A stretch of DNA of 64,000 nucleotides from Crocinitomicaceae bacterium (GCA_024643555.1 JAHEMQ010000117.1:1-64000); one strand, 5' to 3'. Shown: positions 44,238-53,590, counted from the stretch's first letter. Translations and numbers: made by a program. The notes: generated by a model from the letters alone, not told the origin.

Positions 44238-45010
44238 TCTAATGCACTGATATTCTGAATGGATTCCTCGTAGCAAAAGCTTAACTCTTCGGTGATTTTG
44301 GAACCATCAATCTTCTTGCCAATTTTTCCAGGTGCAAATTCCAATTCGATACCGGCAAGATTCTTGGCCAATTCCCCATAATATTCCTGTTTCGTGGGAT
44401 GCTCGGGTGAACATAGATTGTAGGTTTTTTGACACACTTGCTGCTTCACACAAGTAATGATGGCTGAAATGATGTCCCGCTGATGAATGAGGTTGACCGG
44501 GGCATTTCCATTAGCAATGACTTTTTGCTGCGCCAAAAAATACCGCAAGGGATGTCGATTGGGGCCAATGTGCCCTGCGAGTCTCAATATCATGTATTTT
44601 TCAGGAGCTAAATCCTTCACTGCTTCTTCCATCAAAGTGACCGTATGTTCAGGGTCAATCGGAGCTTCTTCATTTAAAAAAGCATTTGATTCCTTATAAA
44701 CCCCTGTTGAACTTGTAAAAATCAATTGGTCAAAAGTTAAGGGGCTTAGAAGTGACCGCATGGCACCCAATACTCCTTCAAACGGAGGAAAGGTGAAGAT
44801 AATGGAATCAAAATGTTTTGTTGGAGCTGAATCCCAAGTTAAAATGCCATTTTCTCGATTCAATTTTAGGGAATGTATTTGAACCGCTTGCATTTCTATA
44901 AATTTTTGGTCATTTGTAGTGGTGGCCGCAACCTGTATGTTTTGCTTTTGCAGTGCCTCCACTAACGGACGACCTAACCAACCACAACCAATGATTAAAC
45001 ATTTCTTCAT
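44216..45010 (-). CDS. NAD(P)-binding epimerase-like protein
   Basis: 264 residues. Rossmann dinucleotide-binding N-terminus CLIIGCGWLGRPLVEALQ (GxGxxG), then a short SDR-like core with FTSSTGVY and MILRLAGHIGPNRHP. It resembles the YeeZ-type atypical SDRs, in which the catalytic YxxxK is degenerate; only scattered Tyr/Lys residues are seen, so catalytic activity is uncertain. Cytoplasmic. Substrate unknown. Confidence 0.78.
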   Translation of the reverse strand: MKKCLIIGCGWLGRPLVEALQKQNIQVAATTTNDQKFIEMQAVQIHSLKLNRENGILTWDSAPTKHFDSIIFTFPPFEGVLGAMRSLLSPLTFDQLIFTSSTGVYKESNAFLNEEAPIDPEHTVTLMEEAVKDLAPEKYMILRLAGHIGPNRHPLRYFLAQQKVIANGNAPVNLIHQRDIISAIITCVKQQVCQKTYNLCSPEHPTKQEYYGELAKNLAGIELEFAPGKIGKKIDGSKITEELSFCYEESIQNISALDLIKDNI

Positions 45011-45073
45011 GCCTTGAATAACGTAAAAAAACGAAAAGAGTTTGAATTTTATTGACCTATATCAGCTTTCCAT

Positions 45074-45104
45074 TTTCAACTTGTGAATTGTTGTGCTAAC
45101 TTTG
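45074..45104 (+). promoter_or_regulatory. lpdA promoter (TTTC-N19-TAACTTTG)
   Basis: TTTC at 45074-45077, a 19-nt spacer, TAACTTTG at 45097-45104. ATG is 16 nt after the -7 box. Confidence 0.68.
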
Positions 45105-45120
45105 AGGAAAAATTTGAGAA

Positions 45121-46524
45121 ATGAATGCTTTTGATGTCATAGTAGTAGGATCTGGCCCTGGTGGATATGTTTCAGCACTTCGTTGTGCGCAACTTGGTTT
45201 AAAAACCGCACTTGTAGAAAAATACAACACACTAGGTGGAACATGCCTAAATGTGGGATGCATTCCGTCAAAAGCACTGTTAGATTCGTCAGAGCATTAC
45301 CATAACGCACAACACAATTTCAAAACCCATGGAATTGAAATAACTGGCTTAAAAGCAAATTTAAGTCAAATGATTGCCCGAAAAAATGAAGTGGTGAGTC
45401 AAACTTGTGCGGGCGTGAAATTTTTAATGGACAAAAATAAAGTGACCGTTTTCCACGGACATGGTTCATTCGCGAACGCAAACACAATTTCAGTGAAATC
45501 TATTGATGGAACAGAAACCTTGTTGCAAGGAAAAAACATCATTATTGCAACCGGTTCAAAACCGAATTATTTCCCAGGAATGGAGCCGGACAAAAAACGA
45601 ATCATTACCTCGACAGAGGCATTGAATATGACCGAGATTCCAAAAAGAATGTTGGTCATTGGAGGTGGGGTCATTGGTTTGGAGCTTGGATCTGTATACG
45701 CACGACTTGGTGCAGAAGTGGAAGTGATCGAATTTGCTCCTACCATTCTTCCAACAATGGATGCTGGAATTGGAAAAGAATTTACGAAAATTTTGAAAAA
45801 AGAAGGCTTTAAGTTCCATATGGAGCATAAAGTTTTGAAGGTAGAGAACCTTGGCAAAAAAGTCGTTTTAACGGCAGAAAATAAAAAAGGAGAAACTGTT
45901 CAACTGGAAGCAGATTATTGTTTGGTGGCTGTTGGTCGCAAACCGTATACGGACGGATTAAACCTTGAAAAAGCAGGATTAGTTGCCACGAATCGTGGTC
46001 AAATTGAAGTAAATGATCACTTGCAAACAAGTGTTGCAAACATTTATGCGATTGGAGACGTCGTTCGTGGAGCAATGCTCGCTCACAAAGCTGAAGAAGA
46101 AGGTGTATTTGTGGCAGAATTAATTGCTGGACAAAAACCACACATCAACTACAACCTAATTCCTGGTGTTGTGTATACATGGCCAGAAATTGCAGCTGTT
46201 GGAAAAACAGAAGAAGAATTGAAAGCAGCAGGAATTGCGTTCAAGGTGGGTAATTTCCCAATCAAAGCCCTTGGACGAGCACGAGCAAGTATGGATACAA
46301 GTGGTTTTATTAAAATCCTAGCTGACGAAAAAACAGACGAGGTTTTGGGTGTTCATATGATCGCGCCAAGAGCGGCTGACTTGATTATGGAAGCTGTTAC
46401 TGCGATGGAATACCGAGCATCTGCTGAAGATATCGCGCGCATTTGTCACGGACATCCGACGTATTCAGAAGCCATGAAGGAAGCGGCGCTTGCTGCAACC
46501 GAAAATCGTGCCCTGCATATTTAA
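45121..46524 (+). CDS. lpdA: Dihydrolipoyl dehydrogenase
   Basis: 467 residues. E3 component of pyruvate/2-oxoglutarate dehydrogenase complexes, reoxidising dihydrolipoamide with NAD+. FAD site GSGPGGYVSA (10-19), redox disulfide C42/C47 in GGTCLNVGCIPSK, NAD site GGGVIGLELGS (~180-190), second FAD motif YAIGDV (~310), and the active-site HGHPTYSEAMKEA near the C-terminus. It has a good promoter and stands alone; E1 and E2 genes are not in the window. Confidence 0.98.
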   Translation: MNAFDVIVVGSGPGGYVSALRCAQLGLKTALVEKYNTLGGTCLNVGCIPSKALLDSSEHYHNAQHNFKTHGIEITGLKANLSQMIARKNEVVSQTCAGVKFLMDKNKVTVFHGHGSFANANTISVKSIDGTETLLQGKNIIIATGSKPNYFPGMEPDKKRIITSTEALNMTEIPKRMLVIGGGVIGLELGSVYARLGAEVEVIEFAPTILPTMDAGIGKEFTKILKKEGFKFHMEHKVLKVENLGKKVVLTAENKKGETVQLEADYCLVAVGRKPYTDGLNLEKAGLVATNRGQIEVNDHLQTSVANIYAIGDVVRGAMLAHKAEEEGVFVAELIAGQKPHINYNLIPGVVYTWPEIAAVGKTEEELKAAGIAFKVGNFPIKALGRARASMDTSGFIKILADEKTDEVLGVHMIAPRAADLIMEAVTAMEYRASAEDIARICHGHPTYSEAMKEAALAATENRALHI

Positions 46525-46527
46525 TCT

Positions 46528-46881
46528 TCAGGCTGAAAAAGCGTCTGGAATGTGCTCTATCGTGGTCTGATATTGATTGTGTACAATTGACACGATGTCG
46601 AATCTGACGTTTTTATCAATTAAATTTCCTTGCACATAGTAATCCGCCACTCGAATGATTTGGCGTTGCTTTGAACGGGTGACAGCACGCCAAGGCTCAC
46701 CGATTTGCGCCGTGCATCTTGCCTTCACTTCTACAATAACCAATTCATCCCCATCCTCCAAGATTAAATCAACTTCCCACTTTTTAAAGCGGATATTTCG
46801 ATCGATTAAACGAAATCCTTTACCATGCAAATAATCCAATGCCGCATCTTCTCCCCAAACTCCTAAATCTTCCTTATTCAT
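46528..46881 (-). CDS. YraN/UPF0102 family endonuclease-like protein
   Basis: 117 residues from ATG at 46881. The track's start at 46908 is a TTG and adds nine residues. GEDAALDYLHGKGFRLIDRN, WEVDLILEDGDELVIVEVKAR and the RSKQRQIIR helix form the UPF0102 nuclease-like fold, with a D-x(n)-ExK active-site pattern (D in VDLI, E/K in VEVKAR). Proposed Holliday-junction resolvase-like; biochemical role is not established. Convergent with lpdA with 3 bp between stops. Confidence 0.88.
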   Translation of the reverse strand: MNKEDLGVWGEDAALDYLHGKGFRLIDRNIRFKKWEVDLILEDGDELVIVEVKARCTAQIGEPWRAVTRSKQRQIIRVADYYVQGNLIDKNVRFDIVSIVHNQYQTTIEHIPDAFSA

Positions 46882-46968
46882 CTCATTTCTTTTAACTAAA
46901 TATACCAATTTCTCGTCGATTTTCCGAGTGAATCATTCAAGTACTTATCTTTATATCAAATTCAATGT

Positions 46969-48201
46969 ATGTCTAAAATTCTGATCAAAAACATCAAAGG
47001 ACTTGTGCAAGCAGGAGAAGAGATTCCGAACGTGAAGAAGGGGAAAGAAATGAGTACATTGAACATCATTGAAAATGCCTTTTTAGCACTAGAAAACGGA
47101 GAAGTACTTGCTTATGGAAGTATGGAAGAATGGGAAGGAATCCTCGATTGGAGAGGTGTGGAAGTGGTCGACGCTGATGGTTGTTTTGTCTTGCCAGCGT
47201 TTGTGGACTCCCACACTCATGCCGTTTTTGCGAAAACACGTGAAGAAGAATTCGTGGACCGTATTCACGGACTGAGTTATGAAGAAATCGCAGCAAAAGG
47301 CGGGGGTATTTTAAATTCCGCTCGTAAATTAAGCGAAATGTCTGAGGATGACTTATTTGAGGCAGCTAAAAAACGAATCGAAAAAATCATTCAATCCGGA
47401 ACAGGTGCGCTAGAAATAAAATCTGGTTATGGACTATCCGTAGAAGGAGAGTTGAAAATGCTGCGTGTCATTAAGCGGCTCAAAGGATATGCTCCCATCG
47501 CGATAAAAGCGACTTTTTTAGGTGCACATGCATTTCCTCAAGCATATAAAGCGAATAAACGTGGTTACATTGACCTAATCCTTCAGGAAATGTTGCCAAA
47601 AATAGCAGAAGAAAAACTAGCAGATTACATAGACGTTTTCTGCGAACGGAATTATTTCTCTGTAGAGGAAATGGAGGAAATTCTAAAGGCTGGACAGGCG
47701 CACGGACTAAAACCCAAAGTACATGTGAATCAATTTTCCATATTAGGTGGCGTTCAAAAGGCAGTAGAACTGGGAGCGATTTCTGTTGATCACTTGGAAG
47801 AAATGGACGAGAATGATCTTCTAGCCTTGCAGCAATCCAACACCATTCCTACCCTACTTCCAGGTTGTTCACACTTTCTATCCATTCCTTATGGAGACGC
47901 CAGAAGGATCATTAACGCAGGATTACCGCTTGCTTTAGCGAGTGACTTTAATCCCGGGTCTTCACCCAACTACGATTTGATGACGATCCTTTCTTTGGCA
48001 TGCATTAAACAAAAAATGACGCCGGAAGAAGGAATAAATGCCCTCACCATCAATGCAGCAGCTGCACTTGAGTTATCAGAATCACATGGGAAAATTGCTT
48101 TGGGAAGACGCTCTCCCATTCTGTTAACGAAAGAAATTCCTTCTCTGGCTTATTTGGCCTATGCCTTTGGTGAACAACATGTGCAACGAATTTTCCTATG
48201 A
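46969..48201 (+). CDS. hutI: Imidazolonepropionase
   Basis: 410 residues. Third step of histidine degradation: imidazolone-5-propionate to N-formimino-glutamate. Amidohydrolase barrel with the metal motif FVDSHTHAVFA (HxH), KSGYGL, HVNQFS, SVDHLEEMDE and the SDFNPGSSPN catalytic Asp. The other hut genes (hutH, hutU, ftcD/hutG) are not in this window. Upstream TATCTTTA is one base off a -7 box. Divergent from yraN. Confidence 0.95.
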   Translation: MSKILIKNIKGLVQAGEEIPNVKKGKEMSTLNIIENAFLALENGEVLAYGSMEEWEGILDWRGVEVVDADGCFVLPAFVDSHTHAVFAKTREEEFVDRIHGLSYEEIAAKGGGILNSARKLSEMSEDDLFEAAKKRIEKIIQSGTGALEIKSGYGLSVEGELKMLRVIKRLKGYAPIAIKATFLGAHAFPQAYKANKRGYIDLILQEMLPKIAEEKLADYIDVFCERNYFSVEEMEEILKAGQAHGLKPKVHVNQFSILGGVQKAVELGAISVDHLEEMDENDLLALQQSNTIPTLLPGCSHFLSIPYGDARRIINAGLPLALASDFNPGSSPNYDLMTILSLACIKQKMTPEEGINALTINAAAALELSESHGKIALGRRSPILLTKEIPSLAYLAYAFGEQHVQRIFL

Positions 48202-48216
48202 TCCATTGTAAAAATG

Positions 48217-48224
48217 TAACTTTG
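48217..48224 (+). promoter_or_regulatory. -7 element before the TraB-like gene
   Basis: TAACTTTG, exact consensus, 8 nt before the ATG at 48233. No clean -33 box at 17-23 nt. Confidence 0.5.
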
Positions 48225-48232
48225 AATCTGAA

Positions 48233-49459
48233 ATGAAAAATATCCTCATCCTTTTTTCTATTTGCTTGCTTTGTTTTCATTCATTTGGGCAAACAATGAA
48301 TGCAGAAAAAGAATTATTATGGGAGATTTCAGGAAATGGTTTAAAACAGAAATCCTACCTCTTTGGATCGCTTCATTCTAATGATAAACGCTTGTTTCAA
48401 TTAAGTGATTCCGTTTATACCGCTCTTGTAAATACACAAAAAGTCATTCTAGAAACAGATATTTTTGGACTTTTTAACGAACTGGATACACGAACGAAAT
48501 TACCAAGTACACGATACGATAAAAATGGGACACCCTATACGGCGGAAGTCGAAGCAGGAAAGACATTTTATGGGGATGAAGATGGCATGCCCCAGTTTTT
48601 GGATGCCTATTTTCAAATGTACTGTCTGAATGCAGGGAAACCCTTTATTCAGCTGGAAACAGTAAAAGAACAGTACGACTTACTTTCCGATGAAGTAAAA
48701 CTTTCCGATCGTCAGTTTATCGATAATGCGTTGAATGATTTCACGCATGAACACTTGCTTGATCTTTACTTGAAAGGAGATTTGATGGCTATTGATAAAT
48801 TCATGAAAGCCAACATGTCCATTCAACCCGGTTTGTACGATGAAGTCATTTCAAAGCGCAACGTGAATATGACTCAAAAATTAGATTCCATTTTGAAAAC
48901 TCGAACGAGTTTTTTCTGTGCTGTTGGTGCAGGACACCTTGGTGGTTCGACTGGTATTTTAAATTTATTGCGTTCAAAAGGCTACCGAGTGCGCATGGTG
49001 ACGTGGAATTATTCCGAAAAACCGAGCAAGGATGAGGTAAAGATTAAATCCTTCAGAGAGTTCGTATACAAAGACGAAAAGTCTGGTCTCATCGCTCAAC
49101 TACCAAGCAAACCAATGGTACTTTCGGAAGAAGGAAACGTAACAAGATTGGTATACCGCGAACTCGGACAAGGCAATACGTACGAAATATCTATTATTCC
49201 CATGGATTCCACACTCAGTCCGGATGAAATTGCGGCAATTTACATTGCGACGCCACCAGATACACGAATTAAAAAAATGTTGGAAGACGACGGACGACTC
49301 GTTTATGAGGGATTATCAAACACCTATCCGGAAGGATTAAATTTTGTGCAAATTCAATTTAATCCAGCATACTTCGCAGTCATCAAAACCTATGGTGGAA
49401 ATAAATTCATGCACTCCAATCGTCCAAGTCAGTTCTTTTTGCGCGTCTGGTTCGAGTAG
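48233..49459 (+). CDS. TraB/GumN family protein
   Basis: 408 residues, exported: signal peptide ~1-19 (LLCFHSFG, Gln at +1). The N-terminal ~275 residues match TraB/GumN (Tiki-like) proteins: YLFGSLHSND near 43, VILETDIFGL near 75, and FCAVGAGHLGG (~225). The invariant GxxH and E/H residues that would bind metal are present. The C-terminal part (~280-408) is a separate mixed alpha/beta stretch that I do not recognise. Possible protease of the periplasm or cell surface; unproven. Confidence 0.85.
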   Translation: MKNILILFSICLLCFHSFGQTMNAEKELLWEISGNGLKQKSYLFGSLHSNDKRLFQLSDSVYTALVNTQKVILETDIFGLFNELDTRTKLPSTRYDKNGTPYTAEVEAGKTFYGDEDGMPQFLDAYFQMYCLNAGKPFIQLETVKEQYDLLSDEVKLSDRQFIDNALNDFTHEHLLDLYLKGDLMAIDKFMKANMSIQPGLYDEVISKRNVNMTQKLDSILKTRTSFFCAVGAGHLGGSTGILNLLRSKGYRVRMVTWNYSEKPSKDEVKIKSFREFVYKDEKSGLIAQLPSKPMVLSEEGNVTRLVYRELGQGNTYEISIIPMDSTLSPDEIAAIYIATPPDTRIKKMLEDDGRLVYEGLSNTYPEGLNFVQIQFNPAYFAVIKTYGGNKFMHSNRPSQFFLRVWFE

Positions 49460-49501
49460 AATACCTAACTTCGGATATCGCTAATCATCCCGAAAACGAA
49501 C

Positions 49502-52297
49502 ATGGCTTTTATTGAAAAACTTACACAGAAAATTCTATCGGAATATACCGATCTGGAAGAGTTAGTGGTTATTTTACCATCTGAAAGAGCCATTAAATAC
49601 TTGGGGAACGCTTTGTTTAAACAAAACAATGGACCTCTCATCGCACCGGAAATGATGACCATTGATCGATGGGTTCGTAGTCATTTCCCTACTATTATTG
49701 ATCCAACTCGACTATTGATCGTGCTGTTTGAATCATATTTGCAAACTGAGGAAGGCAAGGGCTGTACATTCGAATCATTTCTTACCTGGGGAGCCACGTT
49801 GCTGAGTGATTTCAGCGACCTCGATCGTTACTTGGTTGATCAATCCCAACTTTTCAAAAACCTCAAATCCATCAAAGAATTAGAGAGTTGGCACATAGAT
49901 GAAGAAGAGTACAGCGAATCGCAACGAAAATTCATGGCCTTTTGGGAGCAAATCCCCAAATTACATGAGCGTTTAATGGCACATTTGAAGGAGCGTGGAC
50001 AATTAACCTTGTCACAGGCGTATCGAGCTTTAGCGGAAAAAACCCACACGTTTGTAGCGGAAGATAAACAATTCATTTTTGCAGGTTTCAATGCACTTTC
50101 GAAAGCAGAACTGCAACTCATTAAGAATTTGCAAAAAAGAGAACAAGCAACATTCATTATGGATGCCGATCACTATTACTTCAACAACGAGCACCATGAA
50201 GCAGGTTCCTTTTTACGTCATGACCTTGCATTTTTAGGACTAAAAAATGCTGATTTTATCGTCGATGAACTTCGGCATAAAAAACTTGACATTTCCGTGA
50301 TCGAATGCGCGCAACACACCGGGCAAATCAAAGTAGCTGCCACTGAAATTGCCAAATTAAGTCCTTCAGAATTGGATGAAACCTTAGTTTTATTAGCTGA
50401 TGAATCCTTGATTCACTCCTTTGTAAAAAACATACCTGTTCAAGTTGGGAAAGCGAACATCACATTAGGTCTTCCCTTGCAACAAACGCCCATAAAATCT
50501 TGGATTGAACTTTTGTTTACCATACAAGAAAACAAACGACGATTTAAAACAAAAGCACTTTATTTTAAAGATTTTCAACGCATTTTAAACCATGTTTTTT
50601 GTCTCGCTTCCTTACCAGAGGATGAAAAAAAAGAATTGACAAAAATAGAACAAGAAAGCATCCGTAAAAACAAAGTTTTTCAATTAGTTGAACGCCTAAA
50701 CTTACCACCTCAAGCAAAGGAAATCATCGAATTGAGCACGATGGACTGGCAAGATGACTGGGGATTAGCATTACAGCAAATTCGAAAATTAGGGGCCATT
50801 TTTATGCACTCCTTTGGCAAAGCGCATGAATTCGAAAAAACCGCCGTACAAGTTTTTGACCAATCCATGCGTGGATTTGAACGAATCGTAAAGGATGGCA
50901 TACCAAAAATGGAAATGCGCAGTTTTAAATTATTGCTGAACCAACATTGGTCTGGTGTAACAATCGCCTTTCATGGAAATCCGACAAATGGTTTACAAAT
51001 CATGGGACTGCTTGAAACCAGAATGCTTGATTTTAAAACATTAATTGTACTCGGACTAAACGAAGGGAAATTGCCGAATAACAATCCCATTCGCACCCTC
51101 ATTCCAATGGATTTAAGATCCGCATTTGAACTCCCTTCCACGCGCGAAAAGCAAGGACTATTTGCGCATCACTTTTATCGCCTTCTTCATCAGGCTGAAC
51201 GAGTAATTGCCACATATACAGCCTCCGCAGAACAAATTGGGAGCAATGAGGCCAGTCGTTATTTGATGCAACTCGAACTAGAATTGACACAAATTAACAA
51301 AAACATCACTTGGAATAAGTACTTCTATCATGTTCCATTCTCTGAACAAGTTAGTTCCCATGCAACGCGAATTGAAAAATCTGCGGATATCATTGATCGT
51401 CTAAATGAATTTCTCAAAAAACCTTTATCAGCTTCCGCGCTGAATAAATTCATGTCTTGTCCTCTCGATTATTACTACCGATACATCGTTGAATTTGGCG
51501 AGGACAAAGATGTGGAAGAAGAACTTGAGAACAATACCTTTGGAACCTTAATTCACGGTACATTGGAAGAGCTTTTCAAGCCCTTTGCTCAACGTGATAA
51601 GCAGGGCGTATTTGTACAGCCAGCTCCTCCTCCCGTAAAGGAAAAAGACATCTTAAAAATGCTCGCGACGTTCGAAGGAATTTTATACAACGCCTTCTTG
51701 AAACAATTTGATCAAGACGCAACCTTATTCAAAACAGGGAAAAATCGCTTAAGTTACGAGATGGCACTAACCATTACTAGAAATGTTCTTGAGAAAGAAC
51801 TTCAGTTTGTTCAGTCCTCTTCAGAGCCACTGTACATCGAACAAATTGAAGCAGAAATGTTTGCTGAAATCGAGGTGCCCATTCAGGGCGAAAAACGAAA
51901 ATTAACCTTTAAAGGCTATATCGATCGCATCGATCGCATCGGCGATACATACCGGGTCATTGACTATAAAACGGGTAAAGTCAAAAAAGATGACGTCCAG
52001 TTTAAACTCAATAAAAATGGACTAATTCCTGCATTCACCTCTTGCAAACATGCTTTTCAATTAACCCTTTATTGCCTGTTTTTCAAAGAAAGGTATGGGC
52101 ATTTGCCGAACGAAGCGAAAATTAGTTCGATGATAAACATCAAGGAAGAATTTAATTTAAATTATAACGATGGTTCCTTAGAGGAAATGATTCCACTGTT
52201 AACAGACTTGTTAGGTGAAATCATGGAATCTCTTTTCGATACCGAAACAGCGTTCGAGCATGATCCGGAATCCAAATATTGTATTTACTGTTCTTAA
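49502..52297 (+). CDS. AddB-like PD-(D/E)XK nuclease
   Basis: 931 residues. N-terminal helicase-like remnant lacking a recognisable Walker A (VVILPSERAIKYLG), long helical middle, and a C-terminal RecB-type nuclease: LSASALNKFMSCPLDYYYRY (~655), the conserved His in GTLIHGTLEELF (~690), D in FKGYIDRID (~810) and DYKTGK (~826) for metal/catalysis. In AddB-type nucleases four Cys bind a [4Fe-4S] cluster; here SCPLDYYYRY and terminal YCIYC give three, and the protein ends one residue later. Probably recombinational DNA repair with an AddA/UvrD-like helicase, absent from the window. Confidence 0.88.
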   Translation: MAFIEKLTQKILSEYTDLEELVVILPSERAIKYLGNALFKQNNGPLIAPEMMTIDRWVRSHFPTIIDPTRLLIVLFESYLQTEEGKGCTFESFLTWGATLLSDFSDLDRYLVDQSQLFKNLKSIKELESWHIDEEEYSESQRKFMAFWEQIPKLHERLMAHLKERGQLTLSQAYRALAEKTHTFVAEDKQFIFAGFNALSKAELQLIKNLQKREQATFIMDADHYYFNNEHHEAGSFLRHDLAFLGLKNADFIVDELRHKKLDISVIECAQHTGQIKVAATEIAKLSPSELDETLVLLADESLIHSFVKNIPVQVGKANITLGLPLQQTPIKSWIELLFTIQENKRRFKTKALYFKDFQRILNHVFCLASLPEDEKKELTKIEQESIRKNKVFQLVERLNLPPQAKEIIELSTMDWQDDWGLALQQIRKLGAIFMHSFGKAHEFEKTAVQVFDQSMRGFERIVKDGIPKMEMRSFKLLLNQHWSGVTIAFHGNPTNGLQIMGLLETRMLDFKTLIVLGLNEGKLPNNNPIRTLIPMDLRSAFELPSTREKQGLFAHHFYRLLHQAERVIATYTASAEQIGSNEASRYLMQLELELTQINKNITWNKYFYHVPFSEQVSSHATRIEKSADIIDRLNEFLKKPLSASALNKFMSCPLDYYYRYIVEFGEDKDVEEELENNTFGTLIHGTLEELFKPFAQRDKQGVFVQPAPPPVKEKDILKMLATFEGILYNAFLKQFDQDATLFKTGKNRLSYEMALTITRNVLEKELQFVQSSSEPLYIEQIEAEMFAEIEVPIQGEKRKLTFKGYIDRIDRIGDTYRVIDYKTGKVKKDDVQFKLNKNGLIPAFTSCKHAFQLTLYCLFFKERYGHLPNEAKISSMINIKEEFNLNYNDGSLEEMIPLLTDLLGEIMESLFDTETAFEHDPESKYCIYCS

Positions 52298-52306
52298 GCA
52301 TAAAAA

Positions 52307-52355
52307 AACCTGAAAAGAAACAAAGGAATACATTCGCTTTCTATCTTTTCAGGTT
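52307..52355 (-). terminator. Hairpin with T-tract: terminator of the minus-strand gene at 52448
   Basis: AACCTGAAAAG / CTTTTCAGGTT, perfect 11-bp arms around a 27-nt loop. On the complement it is followed by TTTTTTT, which makes it an intrinsic terminator for the minus-strand transcript. Confidence 0.65.
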
Positions 52356-52381
52356 ACTGCAAGTTAAATAAAACCAAAACT

Positions 52382-52399
52382 GAACAAACGTTTTTGTTC
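52382..52399. repeat. Short hairpin in the AddB-like / 52448 intergenic region
   Basis: GAACAAA-CGTT-TTTGTTC: 7-bp arms with a 4-nt loop, no following T-run. Could add to 3'-end folding. Weak by itself. Confidence 0.5.
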
Positions 52400-52414
52400 C
52401 GCTGTGATTAAGAC

Positions 52415-52438
52415 GGCAACACCTAAAAAAAGGTTGCC
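52415..52438 (+). terminator. Hairpin, terminator of the AddB-like gene
   Basis: GGCAAC(A)CCT / AGGTTGCC with an A-rich loop, followed by TTGGTTTT on the plus strand. The arms include one bulged A. A less perfect terminator than the others. Confidence 0.6.
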
Positions 52439-52447
52439 TTGGTTTTA

Positions 52448-52807
52448 TTAATATAATTCAGCTTTCAAAGCAGTACGATAATCCTTCATTTCTTCACGAT
52501 TAATTTTGTGGTCTGCATTTTTCAACAAATTCAATAGGTACAATAAATTCTCTTGGTCCTCGATTTCAATTGGGTATTCGTTTCCTTCCTCGTCTTCGTC
52601 ATATTGGGCTTGCACATCAAAACATTCGTTTTCTGTTAAAAACTCGTAGGTAAGGCGCAACAATTTAACAACTAAAGGATCTTGCTCAAGCAACGCCATT
52701 TCACGCAATGCTTTCAAATCTTCTACTAAATTTGAAGCAGTCACACCACTTTTTTCAACATTTGCGATGATTGCATCTAATTTTTGATTTGCTAGTCCAG
52801 TTTTCAT
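52448..52807 (-). CDS. Small acidic helical protein of unknown function
   Basis: 119 residues from ATG at 52807. The track start at 52828 is a TTG within a TAAATTTG box, so it is rejected. Not recognised. Helical, acidic (DEDEEGNEYPIEIEDQENLL), with NLVEDLKALREMALLE and VVKLLRLTYEFL as heptad-like helices. Cytoplasmic. Conserved in appearance (good -7 box, own terminator), but no function can be assigned. Confidence 0.72.
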   Translation of the reverse strand: MKTGLANQKLDAIIANVEKSGVTASNLVEDLKALREMALLEQDPLVVKLLRLTYEFLTENECFDVQAQYDEDEEGNEYPIEIEDQENLLYLLNLLKNADHKINREEMKDYRTALKAELY

Positions 52808-52825
52808 GTATTCAATTTTGATGGA

Positions 52826-52833
52826 CAAATTTA
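52826..52833 (-). promoter_or_regulatory. -7 element of the gene at 52448
   Basis: TAAATTTG on the complement (exact consensus), 18 nt before ATG at 52807. No clear -33 box. Confidence 0.5.
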
Positions 52834-52909
52834 GTGGAAATCCTTGAAATATTCATGCATACATCCATAACAATCTGTGAAAAGCCGTTTTCCGAGCAAA
52901 AAGAAATCC

Positions 52910-52917
52910 TATTTTTG
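52910..52917 (+). promoter_or_regulatory. -7 element of the LysE-family gene, leaderless
   Basis: TATTTTTG, exact TAnnTTTG, ends 4 nt before ATG at 52922. It fixes the start: the track's start at 52877 lies upstream of the promoter. -33 box weak (TTTT at 18 nt). Confidence 0.62.
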
Positions 52918-52921
52918 TTGT

Positions 52922-53587
52922 ATGCATTTCTTTATTCAAGCTTTTAGTATCGGGTTTTTATTGAGCGTCATGATTGGCCCTATTTTCTTTTTGTTACTTG
53001 AGACAAGTATTACAAAAGGATTTAGGTCGGCCTTAGCACTCGATTTTGGTGTCTTAATCAGCGATGTCATCTATGTACTAATAGCGGTAATGTTCGTCGA
53101 ACAAATCAAAGGACTAATTGCCGGAAATAAATTGATGTTCAGCGTCATTGGTGGAAGTATCTTTGTCATTTACGGACTCGTGAGTTTATTCAAAAAAGTA
53201 GCGTTAACGGATAGTCAGTCATTGGAAGGAATGGATGCTAAATTTCAACTGCCCTCCGCCCAAAAAAACCGCAAAGACTATGTGTTTCTGGGATTAAAAG
53301 GATTTTTACTGAATTTCGCGAATCCAATGGTTATTTTCTACTGGGTGAGTGTGGCTTCAGTTGCCAATAACGCCGTTCCGGATGAACACGGCACAACTTG
53401 GGCTTTTATTTTTCTTGGGATTGTTTTATTGACTTTTTTCAGTGTGGATGTCTTAAAAATTATCGCTGCAAAAAAGATTCGCCCACTGGTTAATCAAACC
53501 TTATTGAATGGGCTTAATCGCTTAATCGGTATCGTGTTCGTTTTATTTGGAGTGTTTTTAATCCTTCAGTTCTTTTTGAAGAAATAA
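52922..53587 (+). CDS. LysE family transporter
   Basis: 221 residues from ATG at 52922 (MHFFIQAFSIGFLLSVMIGP). Six hydrophobic segments, with the conserved N-terminal GxxLSVMIGPIFFLLLETSITKGF of the LysE/RhtB superfamily, which exports amino acids from the cytoplasm. ALDFGVLISDVIYVL and NPMVIFYW are further typical motifs. The cargo amino acid is unknown. The MORN-like protein follows after 3 bp. Confidence 0.88.
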   Translation: MHFFIQAFSIGFLLSVMIGPIFFLLLETSITKGFRSALALDFGVLISDVIYVLIAVMFVEQIKGLIAGNKLMFSVIGGSIFVIYGLVSLFKKVALTDSQSLEGMDAKFQLPSAQKNRKDYVFLGLKGFLLNFANPMVIFYWVSVASVANNAVPDEHGTTWAFIFLGIVLLTFFSVDVLKIIAAKKIRPLVNQTLLNGLNRLIGIVFVLFGVFLILQFFLKK

Positions 53588-53590
53588 ACT

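Noticed and set aside
52265-52330. Frameshift truncating the AddB-like protein before its last Cys
   Set aside because: Neither other frame just after the stop encodes a suitable Cys-containing tail.
52808-52921. Track starts at 52828 (-) and 52877 (+)
   Set aside because: They lie in or upstream of TAAATTTG and TATTTTTG -7 boxes; downstream ATGs at 52807 and 52922 fit promoter and family N-termini.
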